Notes: generated by a model not told the origin, from the sequence alone. A stretch of DNA of 34,148 nt from Spirochaetales bacterium (GCA_016936115.1 JAFGPQ010000006.1:1-34148); one strand, 5' to 3'. Counted from the stretch's first letter, positions 23,908-32,912 are shown. Made by a program: numbers and translations.

Positions 23908-24452
23908 GAAGATACGAGACGGAAAGACTCATCCTGAGGGGACTGGAGAGGGAAGAATGGGACAAACTGCAGGATTACATCATCAGAAACAGGAATTTTC
24001 TTAAAGAATGGGAACCTCTTCGGGAGGAATCCTATTACCAGAGGGAATCCCTGGAAAAAACCATCAACTCGGAAAATGAGTCCTACGAGAGCAGAAGCAG
24101 CCTGTGCCTGTATATCTTCAACAAAGGGGAAGACCGGATTATCGGAAGCGCCTCCCTCACGAATATGGTTTACGGTGTCTTCCAATCCTGTTTTCTCGGA
24201 TACAAGCTGGATGAAAGGGAAATCAATCGGGGAAAAATGACCGAAGCCCTGGGAAAACTCATTGATATTGCCTTTACCGAGTACGGATTGCACCGGATCG
24301 AAGCCAATATCATGCCCCGGAATATTCGTTCGGTCAGAGTGGCGGAGAAACTGGGCTTCATGAATGAAGGGCTGAGCAGAAAGTACCTGAAGATTATGGG
24401 AACCTGGGAGGATCACATCCACTATGTTCTTCTGAACGAAAAGGCGGAATAA
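23904..24452 (+). CDS. GNAT N-acetyltransferase, RimJ-like
   Basis: A 182-residue protein of the RimJ (ribosomal-protein-alanine acetyltransferase) type: TERLILRGLEREEWDKLQDY, FLKEWEPLR, LGYKLDEREINRGKMTEAL, HRIEANIMPRNIRSVRVAEKLGF and a C-terminal GTWEDHIHYVLL. RimJ-like family members acetylate N-termini of ribosomal proteins or related amines, but the specificity of this copy is unknown. Last gene of the operon; a gap of 87 bases follows before the K+ channel, with only a weak GC-rich hairpin near 24463. Confidence 0.92.
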   Translation: MRRYETERLILRGLEREEWDKLQDYIIRNRNFLKEWEPLREESYYQRESLEKTINSENESYESRSSLCLYIFNKGEDRIIGSASLTNMVYGVFQSCFLGYKLDEREINRGKMTEALGKLIDIAFTEYGLHRIEANIMPRNIRSVRVAEKLGFMNEGLSRKYLKIMGTWEDHIHYVLLNEKAE

Positions 24453-24503
24453 TAAATCTGACCCGTTGGGTTCCTGCGGGGCGGGAAACTTTAAAAACTA
24501 TCC

Positions 24504-24532
24504 TTGAGATTCATTACGGGAACATCGATAAT
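24504..24532 (+). promoter_or_regulatory. Promoter for the K+ channel, placed for a leaderless mRNA
   Basis: TTGAGA (24504-24509) and GATAAT (24527-24532) are exactly 17 bases apart, each one base from consensus. The expected start, 7-8 bases after the -10, falls on the A of the ATG at 24540, and there is no ribosome site. The TTG at 24504 should be read as the -35 element, not as a start codon. Confidence 0.7.
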
Positions 24533-24539
24533 ATATACT

Positions 24540-26279
24540 ATGAAACTGATTAGTCCCGAAAATCCGAAGAAAATTTACTGGGAGCTGTTTATTCTGGCTC
24601 TCACCGTAGTATGTACCTTTGTTCTTCCCCTGGCCGTCATTTTCCGATGGGAATCCCAGGGTTGGCTATTCATTTTTGACGTGGTTATCACCGTTTTTTT
24701 CTCCGTGGATATTTTTCTGAACTTCCAGACCGCCTACGAGGAAAAACGGAGGATGGTTACCGACCGAAAGCTCATTGCCAAGCGGTATTTGAAGGGGTGG
24801 TTTTTCTGGGATCTGGCCGCCACCATTCCCTTCGCCCTGCTGTTTTCCGGGTTTTCAGGGCTTATGCTCTCCCGGCTTTTCCGCCTTTTCCGACTGACCC
24901 GTCTCTTCAAGCTCTTCACTTCCAACAAAACCCTTCTGCGCATCAACGAATTGAGCAATGACATCAACCCCAGCGTTGTGCGCATGATCCTCATGATTTT
25001 CTGGATCATTATCGCCTCCCATCTGGTCTCCTGCGGCTGGATCTCCATCGGGGGCATCGAGCCGGACCAATCCCATCAGGATACCTATCTTCAGGCTTTC
25101 TACTGGACGATCACCACATTTACCACCATCGGCTACGGGGACATCTCCCCGGACCTGCAGAACCGGATCCAGGTGATATTCACTATCATCACCCAGCTCC
25201 TGGGTGCGGGTATGTACGGTTTCATCATTGGTAACATATCCAACCTGCTGGCCAATATGGACCTGGCCAAGACCGCCCACAAAGAGAAGGTGGAGCGGAT
25301 CAACACCTTCCTCAAGTACAAGAACATTCCCCCCGCCCTGCAGCGCCGGGTGGGAAACTACTACGAATATCTCTGGGAGAGCCGCCGGGGATACAATGAA
25401 GCGGCGGTTATCGCCGAATTGCCCCGTTCCCTCAAGACTCTCATCACCATCCAGATGAACCGGGATCTGATAAGGAAAGTGCCTATCTTCGAGCATGCTT
25501 CGGACCTCTTTCTCAAAGAGGTGATTCTGAATCTGGAACCGGTTATCTTCACCCCCGGCGACTATATCATGGAAGCGGGGGACATGGGTTACGACATGTT
25601 CTTCATCTCCCAGGGAAAGGTGGATATCCTCTCCGCCGACGAATCGATCACCTACGCCACCCTTACGGGGGGCGCCTTCATCGGGGAGATAGCCCTGCTC
25701 CTTAGTATGCCCCGAACCGCCACGGTCAAGGCGGTGGAATACTGCGACCTCTACCGGCTGACGAAGGAAGTCTTCGATTCCGTTCTGGAACGCTATCCCG
25801 ACGTGGCGGAAACCATGTCCCAGGAGGCGGAGAGACGGCGAAAAGAAAACGAGGAGAAGCTTAGAAAGGAAGCGGAAGAGGCGGCGAAGAAGAAGGACAG
25901 CACGGAAGAAGAGCCCGCCCCGGAGCAGGAGGTTGACCCGGACGAGGAACCGGATAAGGAGAATAATCTCATTCTTGACGGCAAGCCGATACCCATGGTG
26001 AAGGAAGCGGAGTTCACCCAGATCGAGGATGAGGAGATAATCAAGATGCGGTGGAAGGAGCTGGATAACGTGAACCACTACCAGGTTATCAAGAAATCCC
26101 CGGACAGTGACAAATGGACCTACTCCGCGACTCAGCTCTACATCAGCGAATTCGTGGATCTTCATCCCTTGATGGAGGGGAGAAACATCTATAAGATCAG
26201 GGGAGTGAACGAAAACGGAAACGGCCCCTGGAGTACGGGTTTCTACTTCTCCTTCGAAGAGGGAGCCGGTTCGGAATAA
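24540..26279 (+). CDS. Cyclic-nucleotide-gated-type potassium channel with C-terminal FN3-like domain
   Basis: A 579-residue channel. S1-S6 span about residues 12-235, with an Arg-rich S4 (SRLFRLFRLTRLFKLF) and the K+ filter TTIGYGD (Gly 198 starts GYGD). A C-linker follows, then a cyclic-nucleotide-binding domain at about 314-430 with the phosphate-binding cassette GGAFIGEIALLLSMPRTATV, whose Glu and Arg are intact. A charged segment (about 430-485, EAERRRKENEEKL...) follows, and a last domain (about 495-575) with the strand pattern of fibronectin type III, ending YKIRGVNENGNGPWS. The domain after the CNBD is unusual. It should pass K+ in response to cAMP or cGMP. The exchanger gene follows at 14 bases. 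Confidence 0.9.
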   Translation: MKLISPENPKKIYWELFILALTVVCTFVLPLAVIFRWESQGWLFIFDVVITVFFSVDIFLNFQTAYEEKRRMVTDRKLIAKRYLKGWFFWDLAATIPFALLFSGFSGLMLSRLFRLFRLTRLFKLFTSNKTLLRINELSNDINPSVVRMILMIFWIIIASHLVSCGWISIGGIEPDQSHQDTYLQAFYWTITTFTTIGYGDISPDLQNRIQVIFTIITQLLGAGMYGFIIGNISNLLANMDLAKTAHKEKVERINTFLKYKNIPPALQRRVGNYYEYLWESRRGYNEAAVIAELPRSLKTLITIQMNRDLIRKVPIFEHASDLFLKEVILNLEPVIFTPGDYIMEAGDMGYDMFFISQGKVDILSADESITYATLTGGAFIGEIALLLSMPRTATVKAVEYCDLYRLTKEVFDSVLERYPDVAETMSQEAERRRKENEEKLRKEAEEAAKKKDSTEEEPAPEQEVDPDEEPDKENNLILDGKPIPMVKEAEFTQIEDEEIIKMRWKELDNVNHYQVIKKSPDSDKWTYSATQLYISEFVDLHPLMEGRNIYKIRGVNENGNGPWSTGFYFSFEEGAGSE

Positions 26280-26293
26280 ACGGAGTTACCCCC

Positions 26294-27340
26294 ATGAGCA
26301 CCCTATGGCAATACCTGATAGAAGACGAACTTCTCGCTGAACTGATTTCCCGGTTCCCCCTGTGGGGACTGCTGCTGACCACGGTGGCGGGGATCCTGCT
26401 CCTTTCCAAGGGAGCCGATTACATGATAGACGGCGTGGTGGACCTGGCGGAGAGAACGGGACTTCCCAAGGTGGTCATCGGCGCCACCATCGTCTCCCTG
26501 GGCACCACCATGCCCGAAGCTTTCGTTTCGGTTCTGGCCGCCTTCGAAGGCGACCCCGGATTGGCTCTGGGAAACGGGGTGGGATCCATCATCGCCGATA
26601 CGGGGCTGATCTTCGGACTCACCGCCCTGATTTCTACAGTACCCCTGAACAGGTATATTCTCAACAGAAACGGCTGGTGGCAGGTCGGATCGGCCACCCT
26701 GCTGGCTCTGCTCGCCTCACTGCTGCTTTTCCTGCCCCTGGAGAAACGCTTCATCGGCCGCCCCATGGGTATCGGCCTTCTGATTCTCCTGGGCATTTAC
26801 ATGTACATGAATTTCCTCTGGTCCCGGGGCCATTCGGAAGAAGAGATAGGAACCGATACGGAAGGCCATGAAAAGGGGGCTCCCCTCTGGCTCTGCTGGG
26901 TGAAGATCGCCGGGGGCATCGTCATGGTTATCTTCGGAGCGAAGATTCTGATTCCGGCCGCGTCGGAGATCGCCCTGCGCCTGGGGGTGCCCCAGGACAT
27001 CATCGCCGCCACCATGGTCGCCTTCGGCACATCCCTCCCGGAGCTGATGACCGCCATCACCGCCGTCCGCAAGGGTCACCCGGAGATCACCGTGGGAAAT
27101 GTGGTCGGAGCCGATGTACTGAACTGCCTTTTCGTTATCGGCGCCGCCGCCACGGCCCGTCCCCTGAGCGTTCCGCCCAACTTCTACCTGATCCATTTCC
27201 CCGTCATGCTTCTGACCCTCTGGTCCTTCCGGGTTTTTGTCACCGCCAACCGGGGCAAGACCTTTCCCCGCTGGCAGGGGCTCTGGCTCCTGGCGATCTA
27301 TCTGGGGTACGTGACTTTTCAATATACCGTTCTGAACTGA
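26294..27340 (+). CDS. Calcium/sodium exchanger (CaCA superfamily, YrbG-like)
   Basis: A 348-residue inner-membrane antiporter of about ten TM helices. Both inverted alpha repeats are present: VSLGTTMPEAFVSVLAAF with GNGVGSIIADTGLI, and VAFGTSLPELMTAITAV with GNVVGADVLNCLF. The paired Glu residues bind the cations. It is 14 bases behind the K+ channel, with GGAG before its ATG, so the two ion transporters are one operon. It converges on the large cNMP-domain gene; only 9 bases separate the two stop codons. Confidence 0.92.
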   Translation: MSTLWQYLIEDELLAELISRFPLWGLLLTTVAGILLLSKGADYMIDGVVDLAERTGLPKVVIGATIVSLGTTMPEAFVSVLAAFEGDPGLALGNGVGSIIADTGLIFGLTALISTVPLNRYILNRNGWWQVGSATLLALLASLLLFLPLEKRFIGRPMGIGLLILLGIYMYMNFLWSRGHSEEEIGTDTEGHEKGAPLWLCWVKIAGGIVMVIFGAKILIPAASEIALRLGVPQDIIAATMVAFGTSLPELMTAITAVRKGHPEITVGNVVGADVLNCLFVIGAAATARPLSVPPNFYLIHFPVMLLTLWSFRVFVTANRGKTFPRWQGLWLLAIYLGYVTFQYTVLN

Positions 27341-27349
27341 CGGGACTGA

Positions 27350-29872
27350 TCAGGAAGACACCTCTTCGGAAAAACACTCAAGGTAGACGGTCAGATAATC
27401 CTTAAGCTCCCGGGGAGTCTCATCCCCCAGTTTCTTCAGCTTCGATTTGACCCGCAGGATCTCCTTCTGCCTTCTGTTCTGAAACTTCATCTCCGCTTCG
27501 GCGAACAGGGGCTTCTGGGCCATTTCGCTTCTCATGTCCCAGGGGAAGGGGCAGTAACGGTAAAAAATGCCCCGGATATAGGGATTCAGCTTGGGCCTGC
27601 CCTCGTATTCATGGATAATCCAGCTGATGTAATCCCGGGCGAAGCGGTCCTTGTCGGACTTGGTCTTCTTAATGAATTCGGTGATCCTCTGTTTCGCTTC
27701 GGCGGATATCTCCGGGTTTTTCCTGAAGAACTGGATATAGTCGTAATAAGCGCCCACCACGCCCCCTTCCACGGGATCGGTCCACTGGTAACCGGCGATG
27801 CTCTTCTGCAGTTCCCATCGATATTCTCCCAGCAGATAGGGGAGAGTCTCCTCTCTTTTTCCCGTAAAGAATAGGGGAATGAAAAGCCGTCCCGGGGTAT
27901 TCTTTTTCCCGTCCATCTCCTGCCACATAACGGCTCGACTTCCGAACTGGGGATAGAGAACGAAACAGGGGAAAACCTCGCTCTGAATGATCTCGCGGCC
28001 CGATCCGTGGGTAAACAGAACCTCCCGGTAAAAGAGGGTATAGTCCCTCTTGCGATAGGAATTCACGATGCCGGCTGTCTGATCCGGGTGCAGGAAGCTG
28101 TTTGCCGGTATTCCCTCCATGGCGGTGCTGCACAGGAAGGGGAGAAACCGCTTCTTGTTGCCCGAAAGCATTTGTGCCACCTCTCCGGTTATATTCATCA
28201 GCTCGAAATGGATACGGTCGGCGGGAACGTCCTTGTAGATGTGGTCTGCGGCACTTCTTTCCTTGGGAGTCATTTTCTCCTGTCTCTTGAGGATATCCTC
28301 GAAGGAATCCCCCATTTCGGAAAGGGAGGGCTTGAGGGAGGAGTTGTAGATTTTCTCTAGATAATAGGGCAGAGTCATCACGGGAATGGGATCCTGGGAA
28401 TAGAGATTGGAAGCGTAAAGCCTGTCCACTTCAATCAGATCCTCCGTGGAGAGGAACCGTTCATCCAGGAGCCCAAAATGCAAAAGGATTCCCGGCACAA
28501 AACCTTTCAGGTCCGTTCCTATGACCTTGAGGAAACAGCTCTTATACAGCTTCCAGTACATCCGGTTTGCCTGTTCCCTCAGCTGGGCGACTTCCCGATC
28601 CGGGGACAGGATATCCTCGCAGCCGAGCAGCCTGTCCATCAAACGGGAAAACTCCTCCTGAAATTCCGCAGAAAGACCGGAGAATGTGAGGATTCGGTCC
28701 AATAACCCCTGATACTTGGCCAGTTTTTTCCGGGCCCCCGGGGGTATCGCCGCTTTTTCCTCTCTTTCGGGCGCAGTTTGCTCTTCTTCCGTTTCCGTCT
28801 GGGGGGTATAGTTTTTGTACTTCTTCAAATCATCGAACATGCTGCTGTATTCTGTGAAAATATCCTTTCCCAGAAGATTCATGGAGTCCTTGCGGCAGCG
28901 GGAACTGAAAATAAAAAGATAGTAGAGGAACTGCTCCGCCTCGGAACCGCTGGCGGCTCCCTGCCGGCAGATCTCCTTCACCCAACCCTCGTCGCCGAAA
29001 ACCTGATTCATGAGCAGCCAGATTTCACGGGACAGATCGGCGACCACAAGCTGTACTTCATTCTGAACCTGGGATAGGAACTCGAAAATATAGAAATTGA
29101 GCGGCTCATCCCTCTGAAACAGGGCGGACAGGATTTTCCTGTCCTTCTCGGCAATTCTCTTGATGAACAGGTACTGACGATAATCGAATCGGTCCTCCGC
29201 CCTGAGATCGTCATGGTCGGCATAGAGTTTGAGAGATTCCTGGATTTCCCCCTGAAAGAGATTGGCATCCCACTCGCGGGGCTCGGCACAGTCCTCGCCC
29301 TCCTTTGTCTGATTATGAAGAAAATGCCCGTACGCCGTGAAATCGGACCCTATGCGGGGGACAGAAATATCCTCTCCCTCCGGCTTTCCCTCTGCCGGGG
29401 GAACCGGGCTGGACAGGGCTATGGTATCGGCGATAAAGGCTACCTTATGCCAGAGATACTTGTAGTTCCGGTAAAGATAAAGCCCCGACTCTATCTGAAC
29501 CACCATATTTCTGAGAATCCTCAGGTTAAAGGACATGTTCCTCTGCACTCTCCGGGCCATCTCTTCCGAATCGACAGGGGCGGAACTGATAATGCAGTCG
29601 GAGACAGTTCGCAGGGAGTAGGGGCTGGGTTCATGACCATCCAGAAGGGTGGATGCCCCCAGAATCGCCTCCCCCTTAACCAGGCCTATGCGCAGGCTTC
29701 TCTTAAGAATATCCGAACCGGATTCGTCGGGAAGGGGATTATCGCAATAGAGAATCTCCACCAGGCCGGAGTGGAGGACCACGAAGGTTTTGTTCTGACT
29801 CCCCTGCAGCAGGATCAGAGTCTCCCTGCTGAAGGGCTCCTTATCATACTTCCTGGTACCCACAATAGACAT
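27350..29872 (-). CDS. Large protein with N-terminal cyclic-nucleotide-binding-like domain
   Basis: An 840-residue soluble protein. Residues 1 to about 130 look like a cNMP-binding (Crp-type) jelly roll: TLILLQGSQNKTFVVLHSGLVEIL, then LVKGEAILGASTLLDG and SLRTVSDCIISSAPV; the phosphate-binding cassette is degenerate (no clear E...R pair). The remaining about 700 residues are mostly helical, with an acidic/Glu-rich segment around 360-395, and match no family I know beyond similar spirochaete cNMP-domain proteins. The start at 29872 is chosen for AAGGAGA upstream and the promoter at 29894-29922; the longer frame to 29962 would run through that promoter. Function unknown. Confidence 0.75.
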   Translation of the reverse strand: MSIVGTRKYDKEPFSRETLILLQGSQNKTFVVLHSGLVEILYCDNPLPDESGSDILKRSLRIGLVKGEAILGASTLLDGHEPSPYSLRTVSDCIISSAPVDSEEMARRVQRNMSFNLRILRNMVVQIESGLYLYRNYKYLWHKVAFIADTIALSSPVPPAEGKPEGEDISVPRIGSDFTAYGHFLHNQTKEGEDCAEPREWDANLFQGEIQESLKLYADHDDLRAEDRFDYRQYLFIKRIAEKDRKILSALFQRDEPLNFYIFEFLSQVQNEVQLVVADLSREIWLLMNQVFGDEGWVKEICRQGAASGSEAEQFLYYLFIFSSRCRKDSMNLLGKDIFTEYSSMFDDLKKYKNYTPQTETEEEQTAPEREEKAAIPPGARKKLAKYQGLLDRILTFSGLSAEFQEEFSRLMDRLLGCEDILSPDREVAQLREQANRMYWKLYKSCFLKVIGTDLKGFVPGILLHFGLLDERFLSTEDLIEVDRLYASNLYSQDPIPVMTLPYYLEKIYNSSLKPSLSEMGDSFEDILKRQEKMTPKERSAADHIYKDVPADRIHFELMNITGEVAQMLSGNKKRFLPFLCSTAMEGIPANSFLHPDQTAGIVNSYRKRDYTLFYREVLFTHGSGREIIQSEVFPCFVLYPQFGSRAVMWQEMDGKKNTPGRLFIPLFFTGKREETLPYLLGEYRWELQKSIAGYQWTDPVEGGVVGAYYDYIQFFRKNPEISAEAKQRITEFIKKTKSDKDRFARDYISWIIHEYEGRPKLNPYIRGIFYRYCPFPWDMRSEMAQKPLFAEAEMKFQNRRQKEILRVKSKLKKLGDETPRELKDYLTVYLECFSEEVSS

Positions 29873-29893
29873 AGGACGTCTCCTTATCCCTCC

Positions 29894-29922
29894 ATTATAA
29901 GGGGGGAACGGCTTCCTTGCAA
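29894..29922 (-). promoter_or_regulatory. Promoter for the large cNMP-domain gene
   Basis: On the minus strand TTGCAA (29917-29922) and a perfect TATAAT (29894-29899) are 17 bases apart, just upstream of the AAGGAGA ribosome site and the ATG at 29872. Confidence 0.75.
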
Positions 29923-29946
29923 TTCCTTTGCTTTCCGAAAATTCCG

Positions 29947-29975
29947 TTGACCCGAACCTCACCTCCCCTTATGAT
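29947..29975 (+). promoter_or_regulatory. Promoter for the aat-like gene
   Basis: TTGACC (29947-29952) and TATGAT (29970-29975) are 17 bases apart; the expected transcript starts about 12 bases before the ATG at 29994, with AGGA in between. It is divergent from the promoter at 29894-29922, with 24 bases between the two -35 boxes. Confidence 0.7.
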
Positions 29976-29993
29976 AATGGGAATAGGAATAAA

Positions 29994-30761
29994 ATGGCGG
30001 AAACGGACAGGGAATCAGAAAAAAAGGAAACCATCCCCCATATCTCACCGGATTTGCTGCGGAGCCCCGATTATCTTGAAGCATCCGTATATCCCACCCG
30101 TGATATCCGCTACTACTGGTCCGATGCCTGGGATCCCCTGTTTTATGCGGATCTGGCCCGGGCGGGCTTCATTTCAGTTGCCATGGATATAGAAAGATTC
30201 GGCCCCGTCCTTCTGCCCGAGATACAGTCCGCCTATGCGGTCCTGGACTGGGAGAATCTTCACATATCGGGTCACATTCGGAAAATTCTGAATCGGGGCG
30301 CCCTGGAGAAACAGGGATTTTCCCTGATTCTGTCCGATGATCCCGAAAGGGTGACCCATGCCATCCGGGATCAGTTCGGCGAAGAAAACTGGCTCATCCC
30401 CCGCTACGGGGATCTTCTTCGGGAGCTGGCTTCCTTTCCCTTTCCGGAGGGGTATTTCCGACTGGTGGCGACGGAGCTTTACGAGGAGAATTCTCTGGTG
30501 GCGGGGGAGCTGGGCTATGCCATCGGCGCCACCTATACGAGCCTGACCGGGTTCTCCTCCCGATTAAGGGAACATCGGAACCGGGGCACCCTGCAGCTGG
30601 TTCTCCTGGCCCGTTTCCTTAGGGAGGGGGGATTTGCCTTCTGGAATCTGGGCCATCCCCATATGGATTATAAATCACAGCTCGGATGCTGCATCCTGAA
30701 ACGAGAGGAGTTCCTGCAGAGATGGCTCAGAGAGAGCAATCGGAAACTTGAACCGGGCTAA
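29994..30761 (+). CDS. aat: Leucyl/phenylalanyl-tRNA-protein transferase-like protein
   Basis: A 255-residue protein resembling Aat: RYYWSDAWDPLFYADLARAGF at about residue 35, a central HISGHIRKILNRG strand and helix, SLVAGELGYAIGATYTSLTGF at the acceptor site, and GFAFWNLGHPHMDYKSQLG near the end. Aat attaches Leu or Phe to proteins with basic N-termini and so marks them for ClpAP. The usual FFGESMFS motif is replaced by TYTSLTGF, so this is a divergent branch and the activity is uncertain. The start at 29994 follows the promoter and an AGGA site. It converges on the four-Cys gene with overlapping stop codons. Confidence 0.72.
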   Translation: MAETDRESEKKETIPHISPDLLRSPDYLEASVYPTRDIRYYWSDAWDPLFYADLARAGFISVAMDIERFGPVLLPEIQSAYAVLDWENLHISGHIRKILNRGALEKQGFSLILSDDPERVTHAIRDQFGEENWLIPRYGDLLRELASFPFPEGYFRLVATELYEENSLVAGELGYAIGATYTSLTGFSSRLREHRNRGTLQLVLLARFLREGGFAFWNLGHPHMDYKSQLGCCILKREEFLQRWLRESNRKLEPG

Positions 30762-30988
30762 ACCTTGCCTGCCTTCACATCGGCAATGACAGCGTCGAGA
30801 TTCTCATTCTGATTGGGCATGAGAGAGGGATGGGCGACTCCCGTGGCCTGCTTCACGATATACCTGGCGCAGTTTTCGAAATTGTCGTCATTGTTGCAGA
30901 ACTTTTTCTTAAAGATGTTCGCCATAGAGGGCATAGCACCCATTTTGTCATTAAAAACCGCACAACCGCCGACCATTGGACAGGACAT
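30758..30988 (-). CDS. Small four-cysteine protein of unknown function
   Basis: A 76-residue protein with Cys at about residues 3, 9, 30 and 39 (MSCPMVGGCAVFNDKM, then KKFCNNDDNFENCARYIV). The pattern resembles a family of short CxxxxxC...C...C proteins seen in anaerobes, which may bind a metal or an iron-sulfur cluster; no function is established to my knowledge. The ATG at 30988 has AAGGAGT upstream; the longer frame to 31054 has no such site. It lies 73 bases after the methyl-accepting gene on the same strand, so co-transcription is possible. The stop overlaps that of the aat-like gene. Confidence 0.7.
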   Translation of the reverse strand: MSCPMVGGCAVFNDKMGAMPSMANIFKKKFCNNDDNFENCARYIVKQATGVAHPSLMPNQNENLDAVIADVKAGKV

Positions 30989-31061
30989 ATGACACTCCTT
31001 ATAAAACAAAGGTTTATTTACAGTATAGGAAACGCCGCGGGAGAATGCAAACATTTCCCGG

Positions 31062-32912
31062 CTATTTCAGCACGAAACCGGACAGGGCGTTCTCAACAGA
31101 CTTCAGAGAATTATCCGTACTCCTGTTCTTGCTCATCATATCGGCGGACAGAGCCGAAATCTCCCCGGAAACGAGAGTGATATCGTTGACAGCCCCCATG
31201 ACGATCCGGCTGATATCCCTGAGACTTGTGATGGATTCGAGCATTTTCCTATCTCCCGTCCTCATATCACCTGCCCCCGTCAGAACGAGGTGGGAAAGGG
31301 ACTGCATCCGTTCCAGAGCAACTTCCAGTCTGTCGTTGAACTCCTTTACATTTCCCGTGAATTCATTCATGGATGTGACCGCTTTGCCCACTTCCTCCAC
31401 ATGGCTGTTAATTTCGACAAAGGAAGATCTCACGTCCAGGGATTCACTGCCCACTTGATCAATGCCGGTGATAACGTCTCTGAGATTGACTGTAATGCTT
31501 TTTGACTGCTCCGTGGATGTCTCCGCCAGTTTGCGGATTTCATCGGCAACGACAGAAAATCCCTTCCCCGCCTCTCCCGCATGGGCCGCTTCTATGGCGG
31601 CGTTCATGGCCAACAGATTCGTCTGCGCCGCCACGTTGGCAATAAGATCATTGGCGCCGATGAGATGCTCCGTCTTCTCCATAATGGATTTAACCCTTTC
31701 GGCCATGGCAACCAGCTTGATTTCGCTCTCTTTTGAAACACGGGCCAATTCCTCGGTCTTCTCCCGGTTCTGCCTTGTAAGCCCGTCCAGGCTGCTATTG
31801 GCATCGGAAAGCCGGTTGAGCGCCAATCCTGACTCATCGATGATATTGTTCAGATCGCTTATATGGTTTCCCAGTGCTTCAATGCCCGATGCCATCTCTT
31901 CGATGCCTGCTGTGGTCTCCGTAACATTGGCGCTATGCTCCTCCATCTGCTCCTTGGTAAGCTTAAGACTCATTTCGATCATTTCGAGAGAACCGGACAT
32001 AAGCTGAATCTGCTCACCAAGGGTAATCTTATCGGTCTTGAGAATATCGATCGAATCGACAAAGGAGTGCAGACTGGCATTAAGTTTGTTAAAAAGGAGA
32101 TTCGTCATAGCGGCCAGCTGTCCGATTTCATCACTTGTCATGACGCTTACCGAATCCCTGAAATCGCCGTCCGAACCGGCCTTCACACTTTCAAGCATTT
32201 CCCGAATCGGCCCGATTTCTCTCTTCAGGATGATCTTGAGAGAAATGACAAACAAAGTCAGGGCAAAGATAGTTGCCGCGGCAAAGAGGAAAGTCTCAGG
32301 AACGGGAGAGATGATTCCCAGCTCATCGATAATCCGATTTATCTTTGCCAGTCCGCAGTACATGGACGACAATCCCAAAAAAGGAGAAAGGATAATGAAA
32401 TAAAGCCTCGTACTGAGATTGACCGCGGAAAGGGGTTCGGAATTACGGGAACGGATCAGAATATCTACCCCGGAGAGCAGGAAAATAAGAGCCGGTATAT
32501 TGATTATAAGCTGGAACGCCAGAATAATCAGGAACGCGACGAAGACCAGAGTGGAGAGATTACGCCCCAGGAGGAGATACATTTCGACAGTCTGAAGAAT
32601 CGTTTCGACGGCCATGAGTACCAAGGGCAGTTTTCCATAAAGGGATACCCCTTTCCTGATAGAATCCCAATGCGAACCGGAGAGATAGGTGCCGGTCAAT
32701 CGCCTGAGGAGAAAACACATGCCGGCGGCCGGCAGCAGATTCATGAAAAGCCCCCCCAAAAAGACAGGCTGCATAAGCATATTAAGAAAATCCGCTCCGG
32801 AAATGATTCCCGAAGAATTGGCCAGCAGGAAAAAGAGAACGAGAGGGGAAAGGGTAATGGATAGGCTTATAAGAATCGTGACGCGGCGGACATATCCGGA
32901 TGGGGAATCCAT
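31062..32912 (-). CDS. Methyl-accepting chemotaxis protein with multi-TM input region
   Basis: A 616-residue chemoreceptor. The first about 245 residues have around six hydrophobic helices with short loops, so there is no periplasmic ligand domain. A HAMP-like segment follows ([22 protein letters not shown], then [17 protein letters not shown]), then the signalling domain with the conserved tip [23 protein letters not shown]. It should bind CheW/CheA through the tip. The start has AGGAG 7 bases upstream. The six-TM input is like that of intramembrane or redox/energy sensors. It is divergent from TetR copy 2, with 174 bases between. Confidence 0.9.
   Translation of the reverse strand: MDSPSGYVRRVTILISLSITLSPLVLFFLLANSSGIISGADFLNMLMQPVFLGGLFMNLLPAAGMCFLLRRLTGTYLSGSHWDSIRKGVSLYGKLPLVLMAVETILQTVEMYLLLGRNLSTLVFVAFLIILAFQLIINIPALIFLLSGVDILIRSRNSEPLSAVNLSTRLYFIILSPFLGLSSMYCGLAKINRIIDELGIISPVPETFLFAAATIFALTLFVISLKIILKREIGPIREMLESVKAGSDGDFRDSVSVMTSDEIGQLAAMTNLLFNKLNASLHSFVDSIDILKTDKITLGEQIQLMSGSLEMIEMSLKLTKEQMEEHSANVTETTAGIEEMASGIEALGNHISDLNNIIDESGLALNRLSDANSSLDGLTRQNREKTEELARVSKESEIKLVAMAERVKSIMEKTEHLIGANDLIANVAAQTNLLAMNAAIEAAHAGEAGKGFSVVADEIRKLAETSTEQSKSITVNLRDVITGIDQVGSESLDVRSSFVEINSHVEEVGKAVTSMNEFTGNVKEFNDRLEVALERMQSLSHLVLTGAGDMRTGDRKMLESITSLRDISRIVMGAVNDITLVSGEISALSADMMSKNRSTDNSLKSVENALSGFVLK

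Noticed and set aside
24504-24539. TTG start at 24504 for the channel (and TTG at 15284 for the kinase)
   Set aside because: TTG 24504 is the -35 box of a good promoter; the TTG at 15284 has no ribosome site, and the kinase family N-terminus fits ATG 15308.
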